64,000 nucleotides of DNA from Apophysomyces variabilis (GCA_002749535.1 MZZL01000055.1:348872-412871); one strand, 5' to 3'; counted from the stretch's first letter, positions 36,386 to 50,123 are shown. Translations and numbers: made by a program. Notes: generated by a model from the letters alone, not told the origin.

Positions 36386-39300
36386 ATGTCACAAAACACA
36401 ACCACTTCACTTATTGTCGTCCTTAAAAATTCGACAGATATTGAAAAGGATGGTCGAATCATCCGATTCGGTAGCGGTGCGAACTTGGATACTATCCGTG
36501 GTCTAGCAGCAGAAAAGCTCGGTATTACTGGTCAGACAAACGATATCCTTTTATACGATGCTTCCGGTAATCTACTGGGTGGTATCGATGATGCACGAAA
36601 ACAGCAAGTACTTTATATCGATTTGCAACAACATATCAAAGACGTCATTCCTGGTCCCCCAAAATTGCCCTTTGTGGGCAATCTTTATGATATGATACCT
36701 GACCTGTAAGTAAAACACTTGGGATCCAGTACATAGAAATTAAACTCCGATCATCTTAACCATAGCACTTTCGGATGGCATAAACTATTTGCAACATATG
36801 GCCCTCTCGTGGATGTGACAATTCTGGGAAGGCGAATCGTGGGTACCGATGATCCGGCCATAGCAGAAATATTTGCAAAAGAATCCGAATACTTTACGAA
36901 AAAGATACAGGCCACTTTAACAGAGATCAAGGCTTTTGCAGGTGACGGATTGTTTACCAGTGATACATCCGAGGATCACTGGCAATTAGCGCATAAACTA
37001 CTGATGCCTGCATTCAGTCCGCGTGCTATCAAGGTAAAAAAAATAAGTTTAGTTTAGTGTATTAGAAAAGGTCATCATCTGACATTCTTTGCATGCAGGC
37101 ATACCAAGATGAGATGGGTATTATCACCAAGCAGATGATAGATATATTCGAGCACTACAAACCTGACGAGCAGGTTGAGATTTTGGATTGGACAACGAAT
37201 CTTACTTTTGAAACAATCGGTCGCGTTGGTTTTGGTTATGAATTCCATCTGTTGGATGATCGCGATCAACCTCCCCATCCGTTTATCGAAGCAATGGGCT
37301 ATTGTATGAAGCAAGCGCTGGTCCGATTTAAGCAGGCGCAATTCATGAAACAGCTACCTATCGAGGCCAACCGTAAATTCGACAAGTCCGTCGCCTTGAT
37401 GCACAGTATCGTGGATGAAGTTATCAAAGAGAGAAAGAGTGGATCAGATGCAAGTGATATGAATAAGGACTTGCTTGGTTTCATGCTGAATGCCCGTGAC
37501 GAACACAACCTTGGTCTGTCTGATGAAAATATCCGCGATCAAGTCGTTACCTTCTTGATTGCTGGTCACGATACGACAGCCAACACCTTGGCATGGACAC
37601 TGTATGAATTATCTCGCAATCCGGACATTGAAGCAAAGGTACTGCAAGAAATTGCGAACTGCGGTATCACCCACGACAAGAATCCAACAACCGAACAGAT
37701 CAGCAACTTGAAATACATGCATCAAGTGCTAAAGGAGATCCTTCGTCTATACCCACCAGTCCGCGCACTAGGAAAGTATTGTCAGAAGGATTGTATCGTT
37801 CCTGGAGGATATCGCATCAAAGCCGATACTGGTGTCGCTATCAACGTCTATAGCATGCATCATAACCCAAAGGTGTATCCTGATCCCGAACGCTTCGATC
37901 CTGATCGTTGGACTCCCGAAGCTGAGCAGACCCGATCACGATTCGCATGGTTGCCATTTTCTACTGGGCCCCGTGCCTGTATCGGTATGGCATTCGCTCT
38001 GCAGGAAGCCAAGACAGTGCTGGCCATGATCTTGCATCGCTTCAAATTTGTTCATGGTAAGATAAACGGAATGGATAATTGGTTTCTTCTGTGTACTTGG
38101 CACTAAGCTTTGTTTCAACTTAAAGATGGTGCCACTATCCGTCTTGATTCTGCATCTCCCACAACAAAACCCCTCGATTTGTACATGAGCATCCATGAGC
38201 GCACCGATTTCCCTGAACCAAACGGTGACAAGCTCGTATCTAAGCCTACCAGCCGAGCCGAGAAGCCAGCCACACCTTCCGTTGCCAGTGGAATGCCCGA
38301 ATTGACAGAAGGAAAGGAGCATTCTGTTGAACTTCCACCTATTACCTTCCTTTTTGGAACACAAACTGGCACTGCCCAAGATTACGCTTCTCAGCTGGCG
38401 CTCCAAGCCAAACAATTTGGCTTCAAGAATGTAACCACCTGTGAAATGGATAAGTGGAAGGTTCTGCAAACGGGTAGCCACAAAGGAGATACCAATGAAC
38501 TCGTTGTGATATGTTCTGCTACTTACAATGGCCAACCGCCTGATTCGGCTGAAAAATTCGACAAGTTCCTGGACAAGACAAAGGAATCAGGCAACGAAAA
38601 ACTTCTTAACGGTGTCTCCTACGCTGTCTTTGGTCTTGGTAACAAGAACTGGCGTACGTACCAGCATTTCCCCATCAAGATCGACCGTTGTATGGAAGAA
38701 TTGGGTGCTGAACGTTTCTACACCCATGGTGAAGGTGATGCAGATAAGGACATGGATGCTATGTTTAATGAATGGTAAGGGATATTGATGGTCCAAAGGA
38801 TCATTTTTAAGTGCTCACACATCATTTTCTTTAGGTGTGCTTATTTCTGGACTCACACATTGGAGTACTTTGGCGTTGCTGTCTCGAAAGGCAGTTCAGT
38901 TGTTCCTGCAGCTTCTGCTGGCAACGAAACCAAGGTTGTCAAGGTCAACTTTGTGAATCCCAAGGAGACCGAGAAATGGACAGTAGCACAAAACAACATT
39001 AATGGTCAATGCACGGCCAAGATCCTGAACAACCGAGAACTACAACATTCTGGTGCCGAACGTAGTACACGCCATATCGAACTGGACATTACCGGTGTTG
39101 CTCCTCTGGGCGATGCTCCTTATGCAGCTGGTGACCATCTTGAAGTTATGCCCGAGAACGATCCAGCCGTGGTGGAAGCCATCGCCTTGAGCTTTGGTTG
39201 GATTCTGGACTCTGTGTTTGAAGTGGATCCAGAGAGTTTGGAAGGTATTTCTCCTCGTTCTTTGGCTGCTTCTATTCAAGGACCCTGTACCATCCGCAAT

Positions 39301-40230
39301 GCCCTTACCTACTACGCCGACCTTTCTTCTCCTCCATCACGTACCTTGTTGGCCAACTTTGCCTCTCAGCTCAGAAAGCTTGCACCCGAAACGGCTGATA
39401 AGTTTGAGAAACTAACAATGCCTGACCAAAACGGCAATGACCAGTATCCTGCATTCGTTACGGAACATCGTAACCTTTTGGATCTTCAAAAGGCTTTCCC
39501 TCAAGTCAATCGTCTTGATCTCGGCCAATTCCTTGCGGCTGTTGGTGTTATGCAACCTCGTCGCTATTCCATCGCCTCCTCACCTTTGCAGCACCCTACC
39601 GAAGCGCATTTGGCTGTAGGTGTTGTCGACGATCTGGTCAACGGTCGCCACTATTATGGCCTCGCTTCTTCTTTCCTCGCCCGCACCAATTCGGGTTACA
39701 TCCGTGCTGCGCTTAAGTCATCCAAGAGTGCATTCGGTCTTCCATCCGACCCCAGTGTGCCTGTGATCATGATTGCGGCCGGTACTGGTTTCTCTCCGTT
39801 CCGTGGTTTCATCCAAGAGCGTGCACAGCAACGCGCCAGTGGCCACCAGGTGGGATCTCTTGTTCTGTTCTTTGGCTGTCGACGACCCGATCAAGACTAT
39901 ATCTACTCTGAAGAGCTTGAGGCATATGTCAAGGATGGTCTACTGAAACTTCATGTTGCATTCTCACGATTAACACCGCCTTCACCTGTCAAATACGTCC
40001 AACATCAGCTATTGGCTAATGCTGGGGAAGTATGGAAACTCCTTTCTACGGAAAGTGGCAAGCCTGCCAATATCTATGTTTGCGGTAGCGGTGCAATGAG
40101 CCGCGACGTGCGTAGAACGTTTGTATCGATGGCCATGAGCTTTGGTGAAGCTAAGACGGAAGAAGAAGGTGAAACATTCCTTCATAAACTAATGGATGAA
40201 GAACGTTACAACGAAGACGTCTGGGGTTAA
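36386..40230 (+). CDS. Self-sufficient P450-reductase fusion with N-terminal beta-grasp-like domain (copy 2)
   Basis: Tandem paralogue, 1,196 residues. Exons 36386-36705, 36766-37033, 37099-38056, 38126-38774, 38835-40230; the first three have exactly the same lengths as in copy 1, and intron phases match. The N-terminal domain reads LIVVLKNSTDIEKDGRIIRF, ANLDTIRGLAAEKLGITG and QQVLYIDL. P450 marks: FLIAGHDTTANTLAW, KEILRLYPPVR, FSTGPRACIGMAF. It has the more usual LYPP sequence after the K-helix where copy 1 has RHAP. The P450 halves are roughly two-thirds identical, with changes in the region before the I-helix and after the K-helix, so substrate range may differ. The reductase half is nearly the same as in copy 1. 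The linker between P450 and reductase (SKPTSRAEKPATPSVASGMP) differs from copy 1. Confidence 0.95.
38340..40230 (+). repeat. Near-identical reductase tract, copy 2 (mate 33250-35140)
   Basis: Second copy of the almost identical exon 4 (3' part), intron 4 and exon 5. Three of the few differences are close to the 5' edge and five are in the last ~350 bp; the middle ~1.4 kb has none that I can see. Confidence 0.95.
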
Positions 40231-40547
40231 GAAAAGAAGTACAGCGCCAGGCTAGAGCTCTCCAGCTTTCAATGTATAATAGAAACAATCAATCAATCGC
40301 GAAATAAACCTGTATTCTTATAATAGATCGTGCTAAACACATTGGGTGGTTTAGGTGAGAAGCTGCAAAACAGTTTTTACTTTTGATGATATAGCACATT
40401 TAGTGATCTTGCACCGGCATGCCACTCTTTTTTTCTTTTGCTCATTTTGATAGATAGATATCGGATACTACAGTTAAAAGTAACGAGAACGGAGTGTGGT
40501 TGGTTTGGGTGTATGAATCAGTTTTTATAGTTCTAGGGATTTGCCTA
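40231..40547. other. Convergent 3' flanks
   Basis: Short spacer between the ends of copy 2 and alpha-COP. Nothing seen. Confidence 0.5.
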
Positions 40548-43500
40548 TTACACCATTACGCGCAAACCGGTCGCGCTGGCACCAATCTGAGAGACTTCAC
40601 AGACGGTACACAATTTTCCTTCCAGTTCCGGCTTGTAAGACGCCTTACAGAAGGGGCAAGATGCCTTGGGTGAGCCCTTGTAGATTGGTTCATACGTAAT
40701 ATTGCACACCACGAATGGGTTATACTGATCATAATTAAGTTCAATCTCATCCTTCAATGAACGTTCGCAGACAGCTTGGATTTGGCGGGCCTTTCGAAAC
40801 AAACCTGTAAATTACCATATCCCCAGTATGTTTCGATAGCTTACCTCGTCAGCGACCGTCTGAGGTGGTGCAAGTTCAAGAAGACGTCGTGCAAATTGCG
40901 ATGCGGTGTTAAAGTTCTTGAGCTTAAATGCTTGTTTCGTTGCCTGACGTAACGCAAGTTGTTGATGCGCGGTGTGCAGCTGGCTGTGTGTGAAGTAAGC
41001 TGCCAATTCCAATGCGCGCTTCACGTTCTCAGGATCTGTTCCTGTAATGGAACGACGCTGTTGCTCCATCGCAAGACCAGTAAGATATTCGCGGCAGATA
41101 TCAATGAGTTGATCCACTTCGTCAACCTCAGTTTGACTAGCCGCAACAGTGAACAACACTGAATGCAACAATGACTTGAATTTAGCTGCTGCTGCTGCTA
41201 ATTTACCCGACTTGAAAAGCTGGTATGCAAGTGGAAGCTGAACTGTCACAATGTTCTGCAAGTTGTAAACCACAGCTGGTAAGCTGTTTCGTGTGCTCGA
41301 CTTTTCTGGGTTGCGGCGAAGATGGAAGGAAAGTGTTGGATTGGAGGCCAAAGAGGAGACATACACGCGAGATGCCTGGAAAATGGACAAGAAATATGGC
41401 TTCAATGGCTCAAAATTAACAACACCGACTTGTCGATTCAAAGTCTACATTATATATAAGATACATATAGCGCATCATATAGCGTTCATACCTGCATGGC
41501 TGTATCAAACGAGCCTGCTGCGATATGGTCAGTTGCCAATGGTGAGTTTTGTGTCCAACTAGTGGCCTCGCTAATGCCTGCAGTTGGTGCTACAAATTCA
41601 GCAGTTTCCTGAGCAGCAGCATTACTGATTTCAGCATCCAGATCCGCTTTAATGTCATCGTCCACGTCCCAACCGCCTCCTTCCTCGTCCTCAGCGCCTT
41701 CACCTTCAGCTCCCAAGAGCGAGTCTGATGGAAGGGCGTTCTTGTTGCTCGATATGCCTGGAATGCCGATATCGTCGCCATCGGTAGCCCAATCGCCACC
41801 AGCATCTTCGATGTTGTCAATTTGTTCGTTGTATGAGAACGTAGGAGCGGAAATGGCGTTGGCGGTATCGCGTTTAGCAGCAAAAGCGCCTTCGAAAAAG
41901 CTTTTGGAGACGGTTAACAGAGGCCAGTTGGGATCTTCCAATTGGACTACAGGTTTCAACGGCGTTGCCGATTCCGTAGGCTCCGGTAACACTTCGATAT
42001 CCTCCTCGGTTTTTCCAGCAGCAGCCAAAATGGCTTCGGCTTGTTCAGTTAATCCATGGGATTTTGCAGCCAGATAAGCAAGTGGTACTTTATCCATGTC
42101 AATACACAGCCACTGTTGTAGAATAAGAAGACTTACGTTGACCGACATCCTGAAGCAAACGAACACGTTCGCTGGCGTCGTCGAGATACAGAGCGTTTTG
42201 GAAACGAGACATAGGATCACCACGGAGCTCAGCGATTTTCATCATCTGTCGTAGGTTGTTTTCATTGCCATTGGTCAAATACAGGAACGAAAGACGATCG
42301 TAATTCTTAGTGCGCTGGTACGCCAGCTCCACAACCTATTGACCCTGTCAGCTACTGATACACTCTACTCTTGCTTTTGTTACCTTGTAGTTGCCATGAC
42401 GCAACGCCTCGGCGCCCAATTTCGACCAACAGTCTGGCTTGTCAATTGCTTTTGCCGTCTCCAGAGCAACATTAAGGTTACCGCATTCCAATGCAAGTTC
42501 GAAGCGTGTTCTTTCGTCTCTAACAAAGTGCAAGGCAATCTAGGATACATTTAGTAACTGTGATCCATAATAACATCCGATACTTACCTCTGGATACCCT
42601 TTCTTTTGCAAGTACGCAATGATTGACTGACCGACAAGATTAGAGTTACGAATAATATGGAGGACTTCCTCATATCGCCGCTTAACGAGAGCTAGCTTGA
42701 AACGGAACTCTGTGGGATCAATCGTAATTGAACGAGCTTTTCCATCACGGTCGAGAATATAAAGCGTCTTTCCCTTAACACGCGTCAAATAGACTGGTTG
42801 TTCGAGAGTTCGGATAATGCCACTGTCACCGCTACACATTGTGAAATAAATAGCTGAGTCGTCCGAATTTGAAAATTTGCCTCTGTTTCACATACCTCTG
42901 AGGTAAAGCGTATTTGATGTGATTTAACGTACAGTACAAGAATACGCCCGAATCATCCCAAGTTCCACTCTTGATACGAATGGTTTCGTGAATTTGGCAT
43001 GTTTGCTGAAGGTTTTTATCCGCCAAAGTAATGGCTACAAAATGTCAACAACTTAGCCGCTGTGATAGTGTATAGCAGATACTTACAGTGTTTGCTTAAC
43101 AAAGCAACTGAAGAAAGATCGGCAGACCACACGACATACTTCACAGAGGCAGCCGACACCTCAGAGACAACACGTCTTTGTTGAATGTCGAAGAGGATAA
43201 CTGAGTTAGCTGTTGCCAAGAGAAGGTTTCCTGTTCCAGCATAAAAGATCTCATTCACTTGAGCAGGTGTTTTGAAAGACTTGGTGACAGTGTTGGAAAG
43301 ATCGTGGATTTGAATTTGTTGATTGATCTTGTCAAACACAGCAAAACGGTTGCGTGCAATGAAAATAGCCGAATGACCACTACCACGCTTGGACTCGTCC
43401 GCGGGTTCTTTTAGACTTCCAGAGAGATCGTTTGGTACGTGGAAGATCTCATAGATCCCGCCATCATGAGGCTAGAAAAAGAATAGGAAATTAAAAACTT

Positions 43501-44988
43501 TTGTCTGCTCGTCCAATAAACCACCTACCGAGGTAACAAGAACAGCACGTTCTGCAGGATTATAAGAGAGCGTACGAGGTTGGACATATTGCGAACCGAG
43601 TTTACGCACGCTCAAAACTTCTTGATCTGCTGTGCTTGCAAAATCATGGACGTGCAAGATCTTATCCTTTATGTAATAAAGCTGGTTTTGATGCACCTGG
43701 AAAGCCGGTCTTTCACGTTCAAGTTTGAACACGATAAGACCGCTGTCGTGACCTGTAACAGATTTTAAGTATGAAACCCCCTTAACACAAAGATTAAAAG
43801 CGTACCTGCAGCAAACAAATTAAGTTCAGGGTGAGATGTCAAAACCCAGAAACGGTCATGATCTCTTCTAAACGTGGCGATAGCCGTGCGCTTAGTCATG
43901 TCCCATACACGGATCGATTTATCTTCACCATCCGACAAAATGAGTTCTTGTCGCGGATGGAATATCGCGCTCGAGACATTGTTAAAATGACCGCGACAGC
44001 TATCAACTTCCCATGCCCTTGTGTCTAGTAAGAAAAATTTAAGTCTAACAGGAAGCCTAGAAAGAAAAGCCTACCATTCATTCTCCAGAGCTTTACTTGA
44101 CGATCATCTCCGGCCGACACAATCAAAGGTAGGGTGGGATGGAATGAAGCCCAGTTGACACCGTGGTCATGGCCCTCCAAAACATATTTTACCATCACGT
44201 CAGTGGATCCAAAGAGATCCGCCTGAGAATTCTGCCGAGCAAACGAATCCTCAAAGGACATGGGGGTTGGCGCCTGGCTCTTTTTGCGCAAGCCTGTAAA
44301 AATTTCCATTTAATCCATTGTCCGCAAATAATCCCTTCTCATTATATATCTCTCTGCTTACCAGATATATCCCATACGCGTACGGTTTGATCCATTGAGG
44401 CAGACACAACCAGATCACTTTTTGGGTGAAATTGTGCGCACATAACATAGTGATTGTGGCCTGTCAGGATTGCTATGCAGTTTCTGGATTGCCAGTTCCA
44501 AATGCGGATTGTCTGATCATCGGATGCGGAAATAATCCAAGGATATTCGTGATGAAAGAAGACTGTGCGTACGTAGTCGAGATGCCCATTCAAAGTGAAA
44601 AGACATCGTCTTGTTTTATAGTTCCAGACCTTGATTTTATAATCATCACCGCCAGAAACAAACAAGGGTTGTGTAGGATGAAAGGCAATACCGCGCACAG
44701 GTCCTATCATTATGTTTTTTTTGGGTTCGTTGTCAGAAGGTAAAGCTACTGTCAGGGCACACCATACCATCGTGCTCGTCGAAACGTTCGAGCAAAGTTC
44801 CCATGCGGTAATCCCACAATTGAATACATCCATTATGTAGAGAAGCAAGAATCCATGGGCGTTTAGGGTGAAAGGCAATGCCTTTTACGCGATTGCTTTT
44901 CGATTCAAACTAAGGTACGAGGACGGTTCGAGACAGGGCTATTCGGATTACGACAAGACAAAGAAATTACCTTTGTGAGCATCTGCAT
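40548..44988 (-). CDS. COP1: Coatomer subunit alpha (alpha-COP)
   Basis: Scaffold subunit of the COPI coat on Golgi vesicles, which binds KKxx-type cargo through its beta-propeller. About a dozen exons can be followed. The first coding exon is only 18 nt (44988-44971, MQMLTK) and joins [22 protein letters not shown]40 repeats follow ([62 protein letters not shown]). Then come the WD-associated region ([30 protein letters not shown]) and the acidic linker ([18 protein letters not shown]). The C-terminal domain ends [27 protein letters not shown]. Exons in order lie near 44.99, 44.9, 44.7, 44.3, 44.0, 43.7, 43.3, 43.0, 42.8, 42.5, 42.3, 42.1-41.5, 41.4 and 40.8 kb. Size is about 1,200 residues. 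No damage seen. Confidence 0.95.
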
Positions 44989-47900
44989 CTTGCAATATCG
45001 TCAATGACTATCCATAAATGGAGATGAGTTATTCATCCTCTAAGTCTTGGGCCATTCTTCAGCACATAAATGCCAAGATGAGGCCGAGCAACGCGTGAAA
45101 ATACTTACCCAATTAGACAGACAGAAGGAAGTAGGTCACTCTCGATATATGTTCTGCTAGGAACGTTGGTGTAAGCTCGGACAAGTATGGATTGGAATCG
45201 AACAGACACTAGGACTTACAACGTGTCGTTCGTTGTCTGGAGCTAGGTTGGCCTCCAAACTCTAGCTGAAAATTGCCACATAGACTCCTGTTCGAGTCTA
45301 TTGACCAATCATCTCACGAAGATGACGTCGCTCTTTAATTTCTGTGCCGGAGCACAAAGTTGAGAGGCGATTGCAGAGCTGCTGGAACTGCTATCTGAAC
45401 CAAGATGAAGAGGGGTACTACTCAATGTCAAAGCAAATCTGGAACGAGGCCCTCTGTCACAGTGGGCAGCTGGATGGTGGCGCTTCGGCTTTATCAGTGG
45501 CGCAGATGCGCAATATTTAACATTTAGAGCCGAGCTGATGAAAGGACACAAAACGCGCACCGTACAGCTTGATGGAAGCCACAAACCAATTCCTAAAAAA
45601 TGGCTTGAAAAAGCACGTATACACCATGTAATATTGTTTTTTTTAGAGAACTCTATCAATTCACGCAAGAAAGATGGTATCATATATCGGCGAACACCAT
45701 AAAGGCTGTCTCTTCTACAAGAGACCTGATTGATTAACTATATCATCGAGGCGAGTGAATCACGTACGCTTTCTCCTTCTCAGGTCAAAGGCAAGTATAC
45801 CGCTTACTGAAAGCTGGACGCAGTATGCACGTCCTTCAGTTCATGATTGCTAGTCATTAAGTAACTTCGCATCCAAAAGCGCTGTTAAGGAGCACTATCA
45901 GCTCGTTATTTCATTTCATGTGTAAGCATTCTAGCGTTCTAAGCGAAGTTAGGATGTTGTAAGTAAGCCGATGTAGTTAACTTATGGATCCTTCTTTTGC
46001 TTAAGAAAAAACAAGGTTGTAAAGACTTTTCGTTGCTAGATGATTCGAATAAAAGTTTCGCTTTACTGTGATTTTTGACTGTGACGACTAAGTGAATGAT
46101 CATAAATGAAGAACCATAAGTCAAGGATGTAATTCTTTTCTGTCCTATCGAAGGCTAGTCATCTGAAATGTTGTCCTTATCTATAGCATCCCGTTTGTTT
46201 ACCGTATTCCTTAGTTCAAACAGACGGGCTATTTTATTGAATACATGTAAGCCTACCCACACACTCTTCTATGTCTATGTGGTCGTTCTTCTTTTGGGAT
46301 AAACCGATGATGGTCACAGTCCTTTTGATGAACGTGAGCACATCGTGGGAGAAAATTGAGTGACAAAAGGAAAGATCATAGGACGCTTTCAGCGTTGAAC
46401 CTCTTAAATCGCAGGATACACGAGGTCCATGTCAAAATAGGTGTTTGGCAAGCATCATCATATGCGAAGCTGTGATTATTCGCATATTCCTCTTCCCATA
46501 AGTTGGATTCCATTCTTTCGTCCGACAGAGACATTCCAACAGCAATCTTATCTCGTCTCGTCAGTCAAATCAGGTTTATGTGCATACAAAATAGGAACAG
46601 ACCATGCAAATATTCACGGAGCTCTTGAATTTTGCGTAACAGTTTGTTTATTCTTGTTTCGTCTTCCTTTTTTTTTCTGGTATATACAATGTCTGCTATC
46701 TCTCCTTGTCTCGTTATAACATGATTCTACGTATTGTATTTAGACCGTAGTCTTTGAAAAAGTACGAAACGCAAAGATAAAAGACACATTATAGCTGTTA
46801 GTTTGTTATATGCAGCGTCTAACTGATTCAGGTATTCGTTAGTTTCCTCTAATAGCGCACAAAATACGAAGTTCTAGTATTGGTCTGCAGGTTAATCATC
46901 GGATGGCGGGACAGATAGTAAGAGAGCAGCTAGCTTGTGAATGTGTGGAGAGCCAGGAAAGGAACAGGCAAGAGAAGAATGCTTCTTTTTTTTTGTATTT
47001 TGAGCAGCCAATACGTTATGCGCTATGTTATTTTTATGGACGCAGTGCATAGGGTTGCTACTCCCCAAGGATAAAGTAAGAGCATTTTTCCTGCGCAAAA
47101 CCTTGTAGTACATGATGCCGACCAATGGTATCTGACAATGTTCCAATTGAGGAAAAAAGATGGGTCAGAGGGGTTTGGTTGTTTTATGCAGGCGTTATGA
47201 GACACTATGTTAAGAGGGAAACTCACGCTGCTGAAAAGGAGGATTCCTGTACGATGCACGATAAGGTATCTATTAAAACGTATATCGCGTGGGATATGGC
47301 TCTAACCCGATGTTCATCCGTCACTTTGACACAGCTCACCCGCTCCAAGACGCCATAAAACTGAAACATCGAACCGTCAATTTCCCTTTGTTTTCCCATT
47401 CTTTTATTTATATGTTAATTCAAAGCTTTGTATTTTCAGTCTTATTGCATCATCCGATAAGGAATGTTTACCTGTCGAAAGCAAACAAGGCATAGATACT
47501 CTACGTCTAAGATTTAGTGCTAGTTTTTCTCATGATTTCAGAATAGTGAGAACCGAACTACAAGTTTTAGTGCATGATCTAAGTGATGAAATTGGTATAG
47601 ACTTGCTTTGGATCGGCATAACGTAATCGCTACCCATCTGTGTCCCCGTCCTCCGTCACACGTCGCGTTATTATTGTGATTCTGCTGCTGTTGGTTTGCC
47701 GTGCGTTTCTTTTTAATGATCCAGTCTGACAGCATGTTGAATACAAATCGAGATATGTCCTATTAGAAAGGTTGTTTTCGTACTTTTAGGAGATCGATGA
47801 CGTAGAGAGATGATTTTTTATCATGGAAACGGAACCCAATAAAGGACTATATCCTTATTCCTGTTCGTTCTCCCTTTTGTAGGGATCACCCGATTTGTTT

Positions 47901-48124
47901 TTTTTTCTTTGCAAACCACTAGTGGGATAATCAAGATGCATGATTGGTCAACACCAGCAATTGCTATTTTAAATCTGTAGAATGAGACTCACCCAATCAC
48001 GAATGTACCATCCGAAATGTGTTGACTTTGGTTGCACATCATGCGTTGAGAGCAAAGTATAAAAACTAACCAACACATCTCATATTCCCCATTTCCCTGT
48101 TTTATTTCCTTTCTTTTGCAAACC
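44989..48124. other. Long intergenic region
   Basis: Promoters of alpha-COP (minus) and of the ATP-grasp-like gene (plus) lie at the ends. In between are only short frames. The minus frame at 45309-45683 has a Ser run but no recognisable family. No RNA gene seen. Confidence 0.4.
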
Positions 48125-50123
48125 ATGGCTCACGCTGCAGAACCCAAGTTAAACATAATTCCAAAGGAAATCGCTGGCATCCCTGGCTCTCCTCCTTCTG
48201 AGTACAAGGATTTCCCCGATACACAAGCACAACCTTCAACAGCTACCCAACCGGTCGTATCCCCTCCAAGAACCCCTCCCGGAGAAAAAGATGAACACAA
48301 GGCACGAAAGATCTCTCAAGGTGAATTCGAATCAGAACGTCATTTCTATCCACGTGTCTTGAATGCCCAAATACATCCTCTCGTTCAATCCTTCTTTACC
48401 CTGGGAAACGATCGGATCATTGCCCGTTATACACATTTAAATCCTCAAGTAAAGCCCGAACATCTTCGTGATATATTATCCTATCAACCGACTCACTTTC
48501 AATGGGCAGGTAAAGCTAAAAACATTGAATCCTTAGGATGATGCCCTCTCGAATCTTTTTCTTTCTAAACTTACCATGCTGTTCTGGTTAGGTTCGGACT
48601 TGTTTAATGTGACGACGGCATCCGGTCAACGACAAATGATTGTGATCGAAACTAACTCGTGTCCATCTGGCCAAAAATCAATGCCGCTTCTCTCTGAGAC
48701 GGATGAACATAACGAACAAGGTGGTTATCGTCAAGTGATCCAGCAAGCTTTTCAAAGCCAATTATCCAAAGCCGATCCAAAGTTAGGAGGTCTGGCCGTC
48801 GTTTGCGATAAGAATATGATGGAATCCAGTGGTTATGCTGCTGTTCTTTCGGATGTAGCAAAAGAAGACGTCTGGCTGGTAGAATGGTATGTCGATGATC
48901 CCGACCCCAACGTAAAATGGGAAGATGGTGTGCTGCACATCCGAGACGAAGCAAAAGGTAACGTTTTGCGCATTTCGATTGGTTAAATGCGCTGGTACTC
49001 ACACAGACCAATCTCCTTTTTTTTTCTTTTCTTTACTGCGGCAGCCTGGCATCCTATCCGAGCTTGCTTCCGATATCTAACACAGAAACCGTGGAATCGG
49101 TTTCCTCTAAAGACCAAGACTATCGTTATGAATCAGATCATTAGCTGTTTAGCTGGTGGACGCAACAAGATGATGGCCGCAAGAGCTTATGACTTTTATA
49201 ATTCCGAACTAGTGGATACGGGTCTAGGCATCCGTACACCTGAAACCATTAATAATGTGACACGCGGGGAAATCCCCTTGTGGATCCATTCGATGGGAGG
49301 CCATGCAGTGCTCAAGGTTCCTTATAGTAATGCCGGTCAAGGTGTCTACACAATTACCAATGAGGTCGAGCTAGGGGCTTTTATGGCTGAAGATCACCAT
49401 TATGACAAGGTAGCTTGATTAAAAGCCCTGCAAAGCGTTTTCTCACCGAACTGTTTTGTGGCCTAGTTTATTGTCCAATCATTGGTAGGCAACGCATCTT
49501 GGTCAAGTGTCACTCGGGCTGGCAAGTTTTACCACGTTGGTACCATACCGAATAAGAAAAGTAATACCTTCGTGAGCGATCTTCGCATGATGGTTGCAGG
49601 TAAAAAATTTTTCTTTCGTTCTTCCTTCTTGTTTCTCTTTGTCTTGCCCTTTCTCCGATGCAGTGTTAATTCTTTCTCCGCTGTTATCAGGCAGTGAAAA
49701 TGGATTCAAACCAGTCTGCATTTACGGTCGCAAGGCCCGACTACCACTTACACCAAAACTAGATACTGATGGTAAGCAGACACGGACAGGAAAGATGTTG
49801 TCAGAGACTGAAGGATTGTGTCCTTAGTTAATACTTGGGATATGCTCGGTACGAATTTATCCCTCAAACTGCCAGATGGCAGCTGGACCACGGATACGTC
49901 AAGGTTAATCCTGATGGATCGAAAAGACTTTAATCAGCTTGGTCTCGGTATCGACGACTTAATCGATGCCTATATCCAGACTTGTCTCGCTGTCATCGCA
50001 ATTGACCGAATGGCATCCAGGTTGATGGCGAACGGACGATTCGATTACAACCTCTTCCGGAGTCTTAATCCAGACAACGCACTGTTGAAGGAGATCCAAC
50101 AAGCAAACAACGACGACTTTTAA
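48125..50123 (+). CDS. Conserved ATP-grasp-like protein of unknown function
   Basis: 541-residue protein from six exons (48125-48509, 48592-48957, 49045-49409, 49467-49599, 49691-49771, 49828-50123); all junctions keep frame. The N-terminus is proline-rich and probably disordered ([33 protein letters not shown]). The folded part has [58 protein letters not shown], and [20 protein letters not shown] with QGVYTI. The [13 protein letters not shown] stretch looks like the nucleotide-binding lysine strand and glycine loop of ATP-grasp ligases; IETNSCPSG upstream would be a substrate or metal loop. It ends [22 protein letters not shown] do not recognise a named enzyme. Assignment to ATP-grasp is by motif shape only. 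Start chosen at the first ATG in frame. Confidence 0.8.

Noticed and set aside
45309..45683. Minus-strand frame of 124 codons
   Set aside because: Low-complexity Ser run and no family resemblance; no splice or promoter support.
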